DNA from: Palaemon carinicauda
Taxonomy: Eukaryota; Arthropoda; Malacostraca; Decapoda; Palaemonidae
Direction: 5' to 3'
Assembly (NCBI RefSeq): GCF_036898095.1
Contig: NC_090768.1
Coordinates: 50,469,283 to 50,533,282, forward strand
DNA length: 64,000 nt
In this document: positions 1 through 12,200 of the stretch, piece by piece
How the letters are laid out: every line of letters starts with the position of its first letter
Numbering within the stretch: position 1 is the first letter of the stretch
Notes under the pieces: generated by a model
What the model was told of the DNA's origin: nothing
Database searches by the model: none
The model's input: the letters and a program-made list of their open reading frames with translations, nothing else
Translations under genes and position numbers: made by a program

Positions 1-734
1 TCTCGGTCCAGACCTGAATCATTTACCCATCTCGGTCCAGACCTGGATCATTTACCCATCTCGGTCCAGACCTGGATCATTTACCCATCTCGGTCCAGAC
101 CTGAATCATTTACCCATCTCGGTCCAGACCTGGATCATTTACCCATCTCGGTCCAGACCTGGATCATTTACCCATCTCGGTCCAGACCTGAATCATTTAC
201 CCATCTCGGTCCAGACCTGGATCATTTACCCATCTCGGTCCAGACCTGAATCATTTACCCATCTCGGTCCAGACCTGAATCATTTACCCATCTCGGTCCA
301 GACCTGAATCATTTACCCATCTCGGTCCAGACCTGGATCATTTACCCATCTCGGTCCAGACCTGGATCGTTGACCCATCTCGGTCCAGACCTGAATCATT
401 TACCCATCTCGGTCCAGACCTGAATCATTTGCCCATCTCGGTCCAGACCTGGATCATTTACCCATCTCGGTCCAGACCTGGATCGTTGACCCATCTCGGT
501 CCAGACCTGAATCATTTACCCATCTCGGTCCAGACCTGAATCATTTGCCCATCTCGGTCCAGACCTGAATCATTTACCCATCTCGGTCCAGACCTGGATC
601 GTTGACCCATCTCGGTCCAGACCTGAATCGTTGACCCATCTCGGTCCAGACCTGAATCATTTACCCATCTCGGTCCAGACCTGGATCATTTACCCATCTC
701 GGTCCAGACCTGGATCATTTACCCATCTCGGTCC

Positions 735-1990
735 AGACCTGGATCGTTGACCCATCTCGGTCCAGACCTGAATCATTTACCCATCTCGGTCCAGACCTGG
801 ATCATTTACCCATCTCGGTCCAGACCTGGATCGTTGACCCATCTCGGTCCAGACCTGAATCATTTACCCATCTCGGTCCAGACCTGAATCATTTGCCCAT
901 CTCGGTCCAGACCTGAATCATTTACCCATCTCGGTCCAGACCTGGATCATTTACCCATCTCGGTCCAGACCTGGATTGTTGACCCATCTCGGTCCAGACC
1001 TGAATCATTTACCCATCTCGGTCCAGACCTGAATCATTTACCCATCTCGGTCCAGACCTGGATCGTTGACCCATCTCGGTCCAGACCTGAATCATTTACC
1101 CATCTCGGTCCAGACCTGAATCATTTACCCATCTCGGTCCAGACCTGGATCATTTACCCATCTCGGTCCAGACCTGGATCGTTGACCCATCTCGGTCCAG
1201 ACCTGAATCATTTACCCATCTCGGTTCAGACCTGAATCATTTGCCCATCTCGGTCCAGACCTGAATCATTTGCCCATCTCGGTCCAGACCTGGATCATTT
1301 GCCCATCTCGGTCCAGACCTGGATCATTTACCCATCTCGGTCCAGACCTGGATCGTTGACCCATCTCGGTCCAGACCTGGATCATTTACCCATCTCGGTC
1401 CAGACCTGGATCGTTGACCCATCTCGGTCCAGACCTGAATCATTTGCCCATCTCGGTCCAGACCTGAATCATTTACCCATCTCGGTCCAGACCTGAATCA
1501 TTTACCCATCTCGGTCCAGACCTGGATCATTTACCCATATCGGTCCAGACCTGGATCGTTGACCCATCTCGGTCCAGACCTGAATCATTTACCCATCCCA
1601 TCTCGGTCCAGACCTGAATCATTTGCCCATCTCGGTCCAGACCTGAATCATTTACCCATCTCGGTCCAGACCTGAATCATTTACCCATCTCGGTCCAGAC
1701 CTGGATCATTTACCCATCTCGGTCCAGACCTGGATCGTTGACCCATCTCGGTCCAGACCTGGATCGTTGACCCATCTCGGTCCAGACCTGGATTGTTGAC
1801 CCATCTCGGTCCAGACCTGAATCATTTGCCCATCTCGGTCCAGACCTGAATCATTTACCCATCTCGGTCCAGACCTGAATCATTTACCCATCTCGGTCCA
1901 GACCTGGATCATTTACCCATCTCGGTCCAGACCTGGATCGTTGACCCCTCTCGGTCCAGACCTGAATCATTTACCTATCTCGGTCCAGAC
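735..1990. repeat. satellite higher-order block, copy A
   Basis: The order of unit variants here, including the rare 5-bp insertion near 1591-1600 and the rare pair CCCC/CCTA near 1946-1976, is repeated almost exactly 3,427 bp downstream (118 units plus the 5-bp insertion). Upstream of about 735 the order of variants no longer matches. Confidence 0.8.
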
Positions 1991-4161
1991 CTGAATCATT
2001 TACCCATCTCGGTCCAGACCTGAATCATTTGCCCATCTCGGTCCAGACCTGAATCATTTACCCATCTCGGTCCAGACCTGGATCATTTACCCATCTCGGT
2101 CCAGACCTGGATCGTTGACCCATCTCGGTCCAGACCTGGATCATTTACCCATCTCGGTCCAGACCTGGATCGTTGACCCATCTCGGTCCAGACCTGGATC
2201 ATTTACCCATCTCGGTCCAGACCTGAATCATTTGCCCATCTCGGTCCAGACCTGAATCATTTGCCCATCTCGGTCCAGACCTGAATCATTTGCCCATCTC
2301 GGTCCAGACCTGAATCATTTACCCATCTCGGTCCAGACCTGAATCATTTACCCATCTCGGTCCAGACCTGGATCATTTACCCATCTCGGTCCAGACCTGG
2401 ATCGTTGACCCATCTCGGTCCAGACCTGAATCATTTACCCATCTCGGTCCAGACCTGAATCATTTACCCATCTCGGTCCAGACCTGGATCATTTACCCAT
2501 CTCGGTCCAGACCTGGATCGTTGACCCATCTCGGTCCAGACCTGAATCATTTACCCATCTCGGTCCAGACCTGAATCATTTACCCATCTCGGTCCAGACC
2601 TGAATCATTTACCCATCTCGGTCCAGACCTGGATCATTTACCCATCTCGGTCCAGACCTGGATCATTTACCCATCTCGGTCCAGACCTGAATCATTTGCC
2701 CATCTCGGTCCAGACCTGAATCATTTGCCCATCTCGGTCCAGACCTGAATCATTTACCCATCTCGGTCCAGACCTGAATCATTTACCCATCTCGGTCCAG
2801 ACCTGAATCATTTACCCATCTCGGTCCAGACCTGGATCATTTACCCATATCGGTCCAGACCTGGATCGTTGACCCATCTCGGTCCAGACCTGAATCATTT
2901 ACCCATATCGGTCCAGACCTGAATCGTTGACCCATCTCGGTCCAGACCTGAATCATTTACCCATCTCGGTCCAGACCTGAATCATTTGCCCATCTCGGTC
3001 CAGACCGGAATCATTTACCCATCTCGGTCCAGACCTGGATCATTTGCCCATCTCGGTCCAGACCTGGATCGTTGACCCATCTCGGTCCAGACCTGGATCA
3101 TTTACCCATCTCGGTCCAGACCTGAATCATTTACCCATCTCGGTCCAGACCTGAATCATTTACCCATCTCGGTCCAGACCTGAATCATTTACCCATCTCG
3201 GTCCAGACCTGAATCATTTACCCATCTCGGTCCAGACCTGAATCATTTACCCATCTCGGTCCAGACCTGGATCGTTGACCCATCTCGGTCCAGACCTTGA
3301 TCGTTGACCCATCTCGGTCCAGACCTGGATCATTTACCCATCTCGGTCCAGACCTGGATCGTTGACCCATCTCGGTCCAGACCTGAATCATTTACCCATC
3401 TCGGTCCAGACCTGGATCGTTGACCCATCTCGGTCCAGACCTGAATCATTTACCCATCTCGGTCCAGACCTGAATCATTTACCCATCTCGGTCCAGACCT
3501 GAATCATTTACCCATCTCGGTCCAGACCTGGATCATTTACCCATCTCGGTCCAGACCTGAATCATTTACCCATCTCGGTCCAGACCTGGATCATTTACCC
3601 ATCTCGGTCCAGACCTGGATCATTTACCCATCTCGGTCCAGACCTGGATCATTTACCCATCTCGGTCCAGACCTGAATCATTTACCCATCTCGGTCCAGA
3701 CCTGAATCATTTACCCATCTCGGTCCAGACCTGGATCATTTACCCATCTCGGTCCAGACCTGGATCGTTGACCCATCTCGGTCCAGGCCTGAATCATTTA
3801 CCCATCTCGGTCCAGACCTGAATCATTTACCCATCTCGGTCCAGACCTGAATCATTTACCCATCTCGGTCCAGACCTGGATCGTTGACCCATCTCGGTCC
3901 AGACCTGAATCATTTGCCCATCTCGGTCCAGACCTGAATCATTTGCCCATCTCTGTCCAGACCTGAATCATTTACCCATCTCGGTCCAGACCTGGATCAT
4001 TTACCCATCTCGGTCCAGACCTGGATCGTTGACCCATCTCGGTACAGACCTGAATCATTTACCCATCTCGGTACAGACCTGAATCATTTACCCATCTCGG
4101 TCCAGACCTGAATCATTTACCCATCTCGGTCCAGACCTGAATCATTTACCCATCTCGGTCC

Positions 4162-5417
4162 AGACCTGGATCGTTGACCCATCTCGGTCCAGACCTGAAT
4201 CATTCACCCATCTCGGTCCAGACCTGGATCATTTACCCATCTCGGTCCAGACCTGGATCGTTGACCCATCTCGGTCCAGACCTGAATCATTTACCCATCT
4301 CGGTCCAGACCTGAATCATTTGCCCATCTCGGTCCAGACCTGAATCATTTACCCATCTCGGTCCAGACCTGGATCATTTACCCATCTCGATCCAGACCTG
4401 GATCGTTGACCCATCTCGGTCCAGACCTGAATCCTTTACCCATCTCGGTCCAGACCTGAATCATTTACCCATCTCGGTCCAGACCTGGATCGTTGACCCA
4501 TCTCGGTCCAGACCTGAATTATTTACCCATCTCGGTCCAGACCTGAATCATTTACCCATCTCGGTCCAGACCTGGATCATTCACCCATCTCGGTCCAGAC
4601 CTGGATCGTTGACCCATCTCGGTCCAGACCTGAATCATTTACCCATCTCGGTCCAGACCTGAATCATTTGCCCATCTCGGTCCAGACCTGAATCATTTGC
4701 CCATCTCGGTCCAGACCTGGATCATTTGCCCATCTCTGTCCAGACCTGGATCATTTACCCATCTCGGTCCAGACCTGGATCGTTGACCCATCTCGGTCCA
4801 GACCTGGATCATTTACCCATCTCGGTCCAGACCTGGATCGTTGACCCATCTCGGTCCAGACCTGAATCATTTGCCCATCTCGGTCCAGACCTGAATCATT
4901 TACCCATCTCGGTCCAGACCTGAATCATTTACCCATCTCGGTCCAGACCTGGATCATTTACCCATATCGGTCCAGACCTGGATCGTTGACCCATCTCGGT
5001 CCAGACCTGAATCATTTACCCATCCCATCTCGGTCCAGACCTGAATCATTTGCCCATCTCGGTCCAGACCTGAATCATTTACCCATCTCGGTCCAGACCT
5101 GAATCATTTACCCATCTCGGTCCAGACCTGAATCATTTACCCATCTCGGTCCAGACCTGGATCATTTACCCATCTCGGTCCAGACCTGGATCGTTGACCC
5201 ATCTCGGTCCAGACCTGGATCGTTGACCCATCTCGGTCCAGACCTGGATTGTTGACCCATCTCGGTCCAGACCTGAATCATTTGCCCATCTCGGTCCAGA
5301 CCTGAATCATTTACCCATCTCGGTCCAGACCTGGATCGTTGACCCATCTCGGTCCAGACCTGGATCGTTGACCCCTCTCGGTCCAGACCTGAATCATTTA
5401 CCTATCTCGGTCCAGAC
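4162..5417. repeat. satellite higher-order block, copy B
   Basis: This block has the same order of variants as 735-1990, at an offset of exactly 3,427 bp at both rare landmarks (1591 to 5018 and 1941 to 5368). A few units differ: one unit has been gained and one lost near the right end, and there are scattered point changes. This indicates a fairly recent block duplication or gene conversion. Confidence 0.8.
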
Positions 5418-5613
5418 CTGAATCATTTGCCCATCTCGGTCCAGACCTGGATCGTTGACCCATCTCGGTCCAGACCTGGATCGTTGACCCATCTCGGTCC
5501 AGACCTGGATCGTTGACCCATCTCGGTCCAGACCTGGATCGTTGACCCATCTCGGTCCAGACCTGGATCGTTGACCCATCTCGGTCCGTACCTGATTCAT
5601 TTACCCATCTCGG

Positions 5614-6098
5614 AGGAGAGCTATTGTGAAGATTGAATAAGTCAGAATATTTTATGATGGATGGGTTGAATCTTAGTTCAGAAAGGTTAGGAAGGAAGAG
5701 GAGAGAATGACCTTGAAAGAGTTGAGTTGGTGACAAAGGTGCAAGATTTTCTTGCTAGTTGGTGATTTGAATAAGGAATTCGACACGCTAATAAGTTCTG
5801 TATACATTCATGAATCCGGTTATGTTTAGGTAGTTTTCCGCGTAGTTTTCACCCACAGTTCAACTGTTAAGATTATGAATGTAGTATTGTTTGATTAGTG
5901 TTTTATTTTTGGAGACCTTTAGAACTTCTCAAGGGTGTTTATTGTGTTCCTTTGGCACCTATCAATACAGTTAAAGAAGAATCATGTTTTTTTCTCAATA
6001 CACCCTAAAAACAATATAGGTAAATAATTTATCAAATCTTTATAGATATTGTAGTGGTTGTAACCTGTTTTTTTTTTAAATTTTGACAATCTTTTCAG
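5614..6098 (+). other. unique intronic sequence before first visible exon
   Basis: AT-rich unique DNA between the satellite and the first recognised kinesin exon. I searched for the preceding motor exon (first beta strand and the VRVRP-type motif) and saw none. The polypyrimidine tract and CAG acceptor are at 6086-6098. Confidence 0.6.
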
Positions 6099-6253
6099 GT
6101 TTTCGTTCACTCACATATATGGTCCATCAACAACTCAGAGGGAATTATTTGAGGAGTCTACTTTGGGTTTGGTTAATGATTTTATAAAAGGCCAAAATCT
6201 ATTGCTTTTTACGTATGGTGCTACAAACTCGGGGAAGACTTTTACTGTGCAAG
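6099..6253 (+). CDS. KIF20: KIF20-like exon 1 in window (P-loop)
   Basis: The first base completes a codon from an upstream exon, and the full reading frame starts at 6100. It encodes FSFTHIYGP, the family-typical FSFxxIFGP region, and the ATP-binding P-loop GATNSGKT. The Asn in this loop is typical of KIF20 rather than of conventional kinesin (GQTxSGKT). Acceptor TTTTCAG, donor GTAATG, ends in phase 1. Confidence 0.96.
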
Positions 6254-9200
6254 GTAATGCTTTTTAAATTGAAATATTATTTTACATGTTAACCCTTTAA
6301 CCCCCTGCCTATTTGGAAATTTCCAACCCTTAACCCCTAGGGGGTTATTTTTTTCCCAGCACATTTTGCAGTTTATTTTTTTTAATTGCTCTAACAGCCT
6401 TAATTTTTTGTCATAGAGAGGTCAGGTTGGTCTCATTCTCTTGGAAAATGCCTGAATTTTTTCAAAAAATCTAAAATATGAAAAAAATAATTTTTATAGC
6501 ATTTTTTTGCAAGGACGTACCGGTACGTCCATGGGGGTAAAGGGATGGCTTTTGTGAAACGTACCAGTACGTCCTTTGGGGGTAAAAGGGTTAATCAAAT
6601 TTTGATGATATGGTTTGAATTTAATTAAAATGAAAATGACTTAAAGTTAATGTACCGTACTTTGATAAATCCTAATCTTTATATCACTCTCTCTCTGTAG
6701 GAACACCGTCCGACCCTGGTGTCTTACCTCGAACATTAGATGTTCTTTTTAGATCCATTGGAGATAAACACTACCCAAGGAACGACCTTAAACCCCGATA
6801 TTTTTGTGGCGTTAGCCGCTTAGAAGAGAGAGATGTCAAGAAGGAAGAAGAAAAGAAGCAGAATATTTTCAGAACTAGTCCAGAAAATCTATCAAGGTTC
6901 TCGGTATCTTTGTCGGTAAGTATTGGAAGTGGTGTTCTATCTGGTTTTTTTGGGGGGGAACAATATTCTTAGATAATTGTATGAACGGATTGCTTTCGTT
7001 ATTTTTTCATCGTTTTATTTTTAGGGGAAACAATATTCTTAGATAATTGTATGAACGGATTGCTTTCGTTATTTTTTTATCGTTTTATTTTTAGGGGGAA
7101 CAATATTCTTAGATAATTGTATGAACGGATTGCTTTCGTTATTTTTTTATCGTTTTATTTTTAGGGGGAACAATATTCTTAGATAATTGTATGAATGGAT
7201 TGCTTTTTTTATTTTTTCATGGTTTAATTTTTTTTGGGGGGAACAATATTCTTAGATAATTGTATGAATGAATTGCTTTTTTTATTTTTTCATGGTTTAA
7301 TTTTTTTGGGGGGGAACAATATTCTTAGATAATTGTATGAATGGATTGCTTTTTTTATTTTTTCATGGTTTAATCTTTTTTGGAGGGGAACAATATTCTT
7401 AGATAATTGTATGAACGGATTGATTTCGTTATTTTATACATCTAGAGATCCTGTTTCACAGTTTTATATATATAGGAGATTTTTTTTTAATGAATGTGCG
7501 CTTTTTCAGAATCTGTCCAAGTTTTCCAGTGATGCCAGTTTGAACGAAAGTCAGCCATCAACCACAAATACTAGTGCAGGTGAGGTTCTGACAGGCCAAT
7601 AAAATTGACCATACTTTTATTTTCGATAAAAATAATTGTATGACTTGAAAAGGGCATACAGTATTATTATCGGAAGGATTCAGTTATGCTTTTGAATGAA
7701 ACATCATCGCTTTTTGAAGAATATTGATAGGGAATTCTTTCAAGAGTTTGATTAGAATTTTTTTTTTTTATGGTTTATGCCCTTTATATTGCTCTTTAAT
7801 AAAACATCGGGAATATTTTGGTGTTGTGCATGTTATTTAAATATAGTATTATTATTTTTAGAAATGATATACAGTACTGTATTGAATTATCTGATTGTCT
7901 CACACTTACAGTTTCATCTGTGATTGAGGTTCCTTGCCAAGAAGATCTAAGTATTGATATTGGTGACTCCGAAAGCACTGTGTATGCCGTGTTCATATCA
8001 TTTGCGGAAATTTACAATGAATATATTTATGACCTATTGGAGAAGATACCACTGTCTAAGAAAAATAAGCGCAGTCCACTGATGTTGGGGGAAGATCGTA
8101 ATGCCTCTATTTACATTAAAGGTTTGTGTTCGGCGAGTTATTATGTTTTACTTATCATAACAGACTTTGGGTTGTTTACTACGTTTGAATCAGTGCTTTA
8201 ATGTTCTAATTTACATAGAAAATTCATTACATTATTTCTAATTTTTCTTTCCACTTGTTTGATTCACAATTAGAAGGAAAGCTTTACTTTTCTCTCATTT
8301 GATTCACATTTAGAAGGAAAGCTTTACTTTACTCTCATTTGATTCACAATTAGAAGGGAAGCTATCCTGTACTCTCATTTGATTCACAGTTAGAAGGAAA
8401 GCTTTACTGTACTCTCATTTGATTCACAGGTAGAAGGGAAGCTATTCTGTACTCTCATTTGATTCACAATTAGAAGGAAAGCTATTCTGTACTCTCATTT
8501 GATTCACAGGTAGAAGGGAAGCTATTCTGTACTCTCATTTGATTCACAATTAGAAGGGAAGCTATTCTGTACTCTCATTTGATTCACAGGTAGAAGGGAA
8601 GCTATTCTGTACTCTCATTTGATTCACAATTAGAAGGAAAGCTATCCTGTACTCTCATTTGATTCACGGTTAGAAGGGAAGCTTTACTTTTCTCTCATTT
8701 GATTCACAGTTAGAAGGAAAGCTATCCTGTACTCTCATTTGATTCACAGTTAGAAGGAAAGCTATCCTGTACTCTCATTTGATTCACAGTTAGAAGGGAA
8801 GCTTTACTGTACTTTCATTTCATTCACATTTAGAAGGGAAGCTATTCTGTACTCTCATTTGATTCACAGTTAAAAGGAAAGCTTTACTTTACTCTCATTT
8901 GATTCACAGTTAAAAGGAAAGCTTTACTGTACTTTCATTTGATTCACAGTTAGAAGGAAAGCTATCTTGTACTCTCATTTGATTCATAGTTGGAAGGAAA
9001 ACTGTTGTACTCTTGTGATTACCAGCCTTATGATTTAAATGTTCTAGCACTTTTGGTTAATGTGAAATTATTCAACCAGCCACTATATCATATACGACTT
9101 CAATGGCAGATTTTAAAGTCTTGAATCAACAGGACAGGCAAAAATGTTACTATGATAAGGAAATGTTAATGCTATACCAATGAGGTTTGCAGGAATCAAT

Positions 9201-12200
9201 GTACGAGGAGGGTATAAGAAAACAGCGTTGCAGCTTTTCACTAATGAAATTCTGCTATGAACTTATTTGTTTTTATTGTAAACAAGATCTGTGTTGCCTT
9301 TCTAAACTCATAAAGGGCTGACTGAACTACATATATTATTCTTCAGAATTGAAAATACTAGGTAAAGATCTTAAAGTTGAACAGCTGACAGTATCCTTTG
9401 GAAATTGATAAACATTACAATGCAGAAACCCAGACACTAGAGATAAAGGATTACTACAAGGAACCTTTAATACCTTCTACAATGTGCATCACAAAATACA
9501 TTGTAAGCCATATATGTCTTAGGTTACCTATGACTACTAACATGTTTTTCCTCCTCCACATCCTTAATATTATTTTTAGTACCATACCAAGTTTTTATTC
9601 CTATTTTAGTATCATTTTGCAGATTTGTAATATACATGCATCACATACATATACCAAGGCACTTCCCCCAATTTTGGGGAGTAGCCGACATCAAGCAAAC
9701 GAAACAAAAAAATATTAACAAAAATATGAAAAAAAAAAAAATGAAAATAGTTTTTTGCAAGGACGTACCGGTACATCCATGGGGGTAAAGGGATGAGTTT
9801 TGTGAAACGTACCAGTACGTCCTTTTTGGGGGTAAAAGGGTTAATTGAACCATCTTTGATTCGTATTTCTCATTTCCACAGGTCTACAAGAAGTACGTGT
9901 AAATAACGCAGAAGAAGCTTTGCAGCTCTTGCAAATAGGTCGTCAGAATTTGCACTTCGCTGCCACCCGTTTGAACCACAATTCATCAAGATCTCATTGC
10001 ATTTTCACGATCAAATTAGTACGACTTGCTGATGCGAACAATCCACATGTTGCCAGAGTGTCAATGTAAGTATTCTTAATGGAAGCAAATCATAGTAACC
10101 TTTGCAACATCTGGGGAACATTTTGAATGGTGTCATAATTCTTACTCATTTTATTGCAACTCTTTATCACACGTTACAATTACCGTTCAACAAAATCCTA
10201 GTTGCTAATTTGTAATGTCCAAGATTGCAGGGCTCTTGAGGTGCATTTTTTCCACCTATTTTATGATGCTTTGTTTCTCTTATTCTTGGATGCTAATGTT
10301 AAAATTGCTCTTCCAAGGACTGCGTTTAGTGTTGCATGACCATTTTGACGTTATTTAATGTTCTTGTTATTTTCTGCACGAATTTTTTATTGTTGATTGT
10401 TCTGTAGTCACATAATTTTTCATATTATATCTGTGACCCTCATCCCTGGCTCATCAGTCAAGGAGTGAGTATCTTTAGAGATCTCCCAAACCCTCGCTCT
10501 GCGTTCTGTCAGTGCAAAGCCATGGAGCTGATGAGACGAGTAAGAAGAACGAATGCTCTTCTCATTCTGTTGCTATTTCTGCTTCTGAAGTGTCTCATTA
10601 TCATGTTTGGGCACTTGATGATCGCTCCATACAGATGTCATTTCTGGGAGGGTATGTTCAAGCAGCCAACTTTGCTGTATTTGCCTCGGCCGGTGCCGGC
10701 GATTGCCACATCGGTTTTAATCACTGGAATTGGGAGAGAAGTTTCACACATCAATTTTCATCATGCCGGTAGCATTTGTTATGGTTGGCGTTTAAATTTT
10801 TCTGCCCTTACACTTCCTGCTGTTATTTGCTCTCTCCTTTCATCCTGCTGTCGTGGATGTTCTTCTGTTGCATCCGTGTGAAGTTTCAACCTCAGCTGCG
10901 CCCTGTCCCGAAAATATTCCTCTTCTTTATTTTCATCAAGACATGTATAGAAACTCGTCATGTGATATTATCATCATTAAATACAGATGGTAAGGTATGG
11001 GAAGATGAGGGGCTAAAATTTATAACAGCTGATCAACATAAACAAAGACAGAGTTCTGTCAATATAGGCTGAATTAAGTATGTTTATAGATACTGTACAG
11101 TACATGTGTTGAGGGGAAACAGGAGGACATTAGTATCAGATAAATCTCCAATCACCCCTTGCACAGCAATTCCAAGGGGAAAGTTTCCAGACATGTCTTT
11201 GTGAGCCTGGTATGTTCTACATGCTAAGTAATCAGCAATCACTTCTAGTCCCCCTAATTTTCGCTTGCATGGAGGGGTTGCCTTGGACACTAATCATGCT
11301 TATGTATGTCCAGTTCTTTGGAGATTGTTCACCAGTAATATAATCTATCCCGTGCCTCTGTTGCTTATGAGTTTTTAAACTTTTGATTTTGGGATTTATA
11401 TTTTTCTGTAAAAATTGTGCTTTGGCTTTTTTGAGGTCTTATGTAATATAAGAAAATAGTTGAATTTGTTTTATTTCAGCATTCATGACAATTGCTATAT
11501 CTTAAAGCTTTAATGTGAAAAATGTAATGGAATGTTTTAATATGATTGGCAGGATGGCAATCTGTGACCTGGCTGGGGCTGAACGTGCAGCAAAAACCAA
11601 GAGCACTCATGATAGACTGAAAGAGGCAGGAAACATTAATAGCTCACTTTTAGTGCTGAGTCGATGCCTAGATGCTCTCAGGTAAGTTCATAGAGCTGAT
11701 GTAGAAAGGTTGTGATAATTTTCTAATATAAGGATGAATTTTATTTTGCCAAGATAGGTTGTGTTAGTTTTCATTGCAGTGTGTATTCACGAATCATTTA
11801 GTTCAATTATCATAATGATTTTATAAGGTCGTATACAATTTTTGATTATTATTTTCCATTGAGAAAATTGAAATAATGTAATCCTCATTAACCCTTTACC
11901 CCCATGGACGTACCGGTACGTCCTTGCAAAAAAATGCTATAAAAAGTTTTTTTCATATTTTTTATAATTTTTTGAAAAAATTCAGGCATTTTCCAAGAGA
12001 ATGAGACCAACCTGACCTCTCTATGACAAAAATTAAGGCTGTTAGGGCAATTTAAAAAAAATATACTGCAAAATGTGCTGGGAAAAAAATAACCCCCCGG
12101 GGGTTAAGGGTTGGAAATTTCCAAATAGCCTGGGGGTTAAAGGGTTAAGGCTTCTTTAAAACTATTTCTTACATCGGTAAAAACTAATAGTAATTCATTA

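Larger units (their letters stand above)
1..5613. repeat. 29-bp tandem satellite, about 190 copies
   Basis: A head-to-tail array with a strict 29-bp period fills the window from its first base, so the left end is not seen. Each unit has an invariant part (TCTCGGTCCAGACCTG) and a variable part that falls into four main types: AATCATTTACCCA, GATCATTTACCCA, GATCGTTGACCCA and AATCATTTGCCCA. Rare units carry extra changes, such as a 5-bp insertion (CCCAT) near 1595 and 5022. The array ends at about 5613, where the last unit runs into unique DNA. Since 29 is not a multiple of 3, translation cycles through three frames and yields false ORFs with a 29-residue period. It lies just upstream of the first kinesin exon seen, probably inside an intron. 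Confidence 0.97.

Noticed and set aside
1..5613. CRISPR array
   Set aside because: There are no spacers. The units are contiguous and the DNA is eukaryotic.
1299..5736. Several ORFs of 60-112 residues on both strands in the satellite
   Set aside because: They are translations of the 29-bp repeat (period 29 residues) and change with unit variants. No protein signature.
5614..6098. Missing upstream motor exon of the kinesin gene
   Set aside because: No frame with the expected first motor strand and splice sites was found, so the gene is reported as 5' partial.
7818..8201. A start codon for the kinesin at 7818
   Set aside because: It is only the open frame running from the intron through exon 4. 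The conserved P-loop exons lie upstream in phase.
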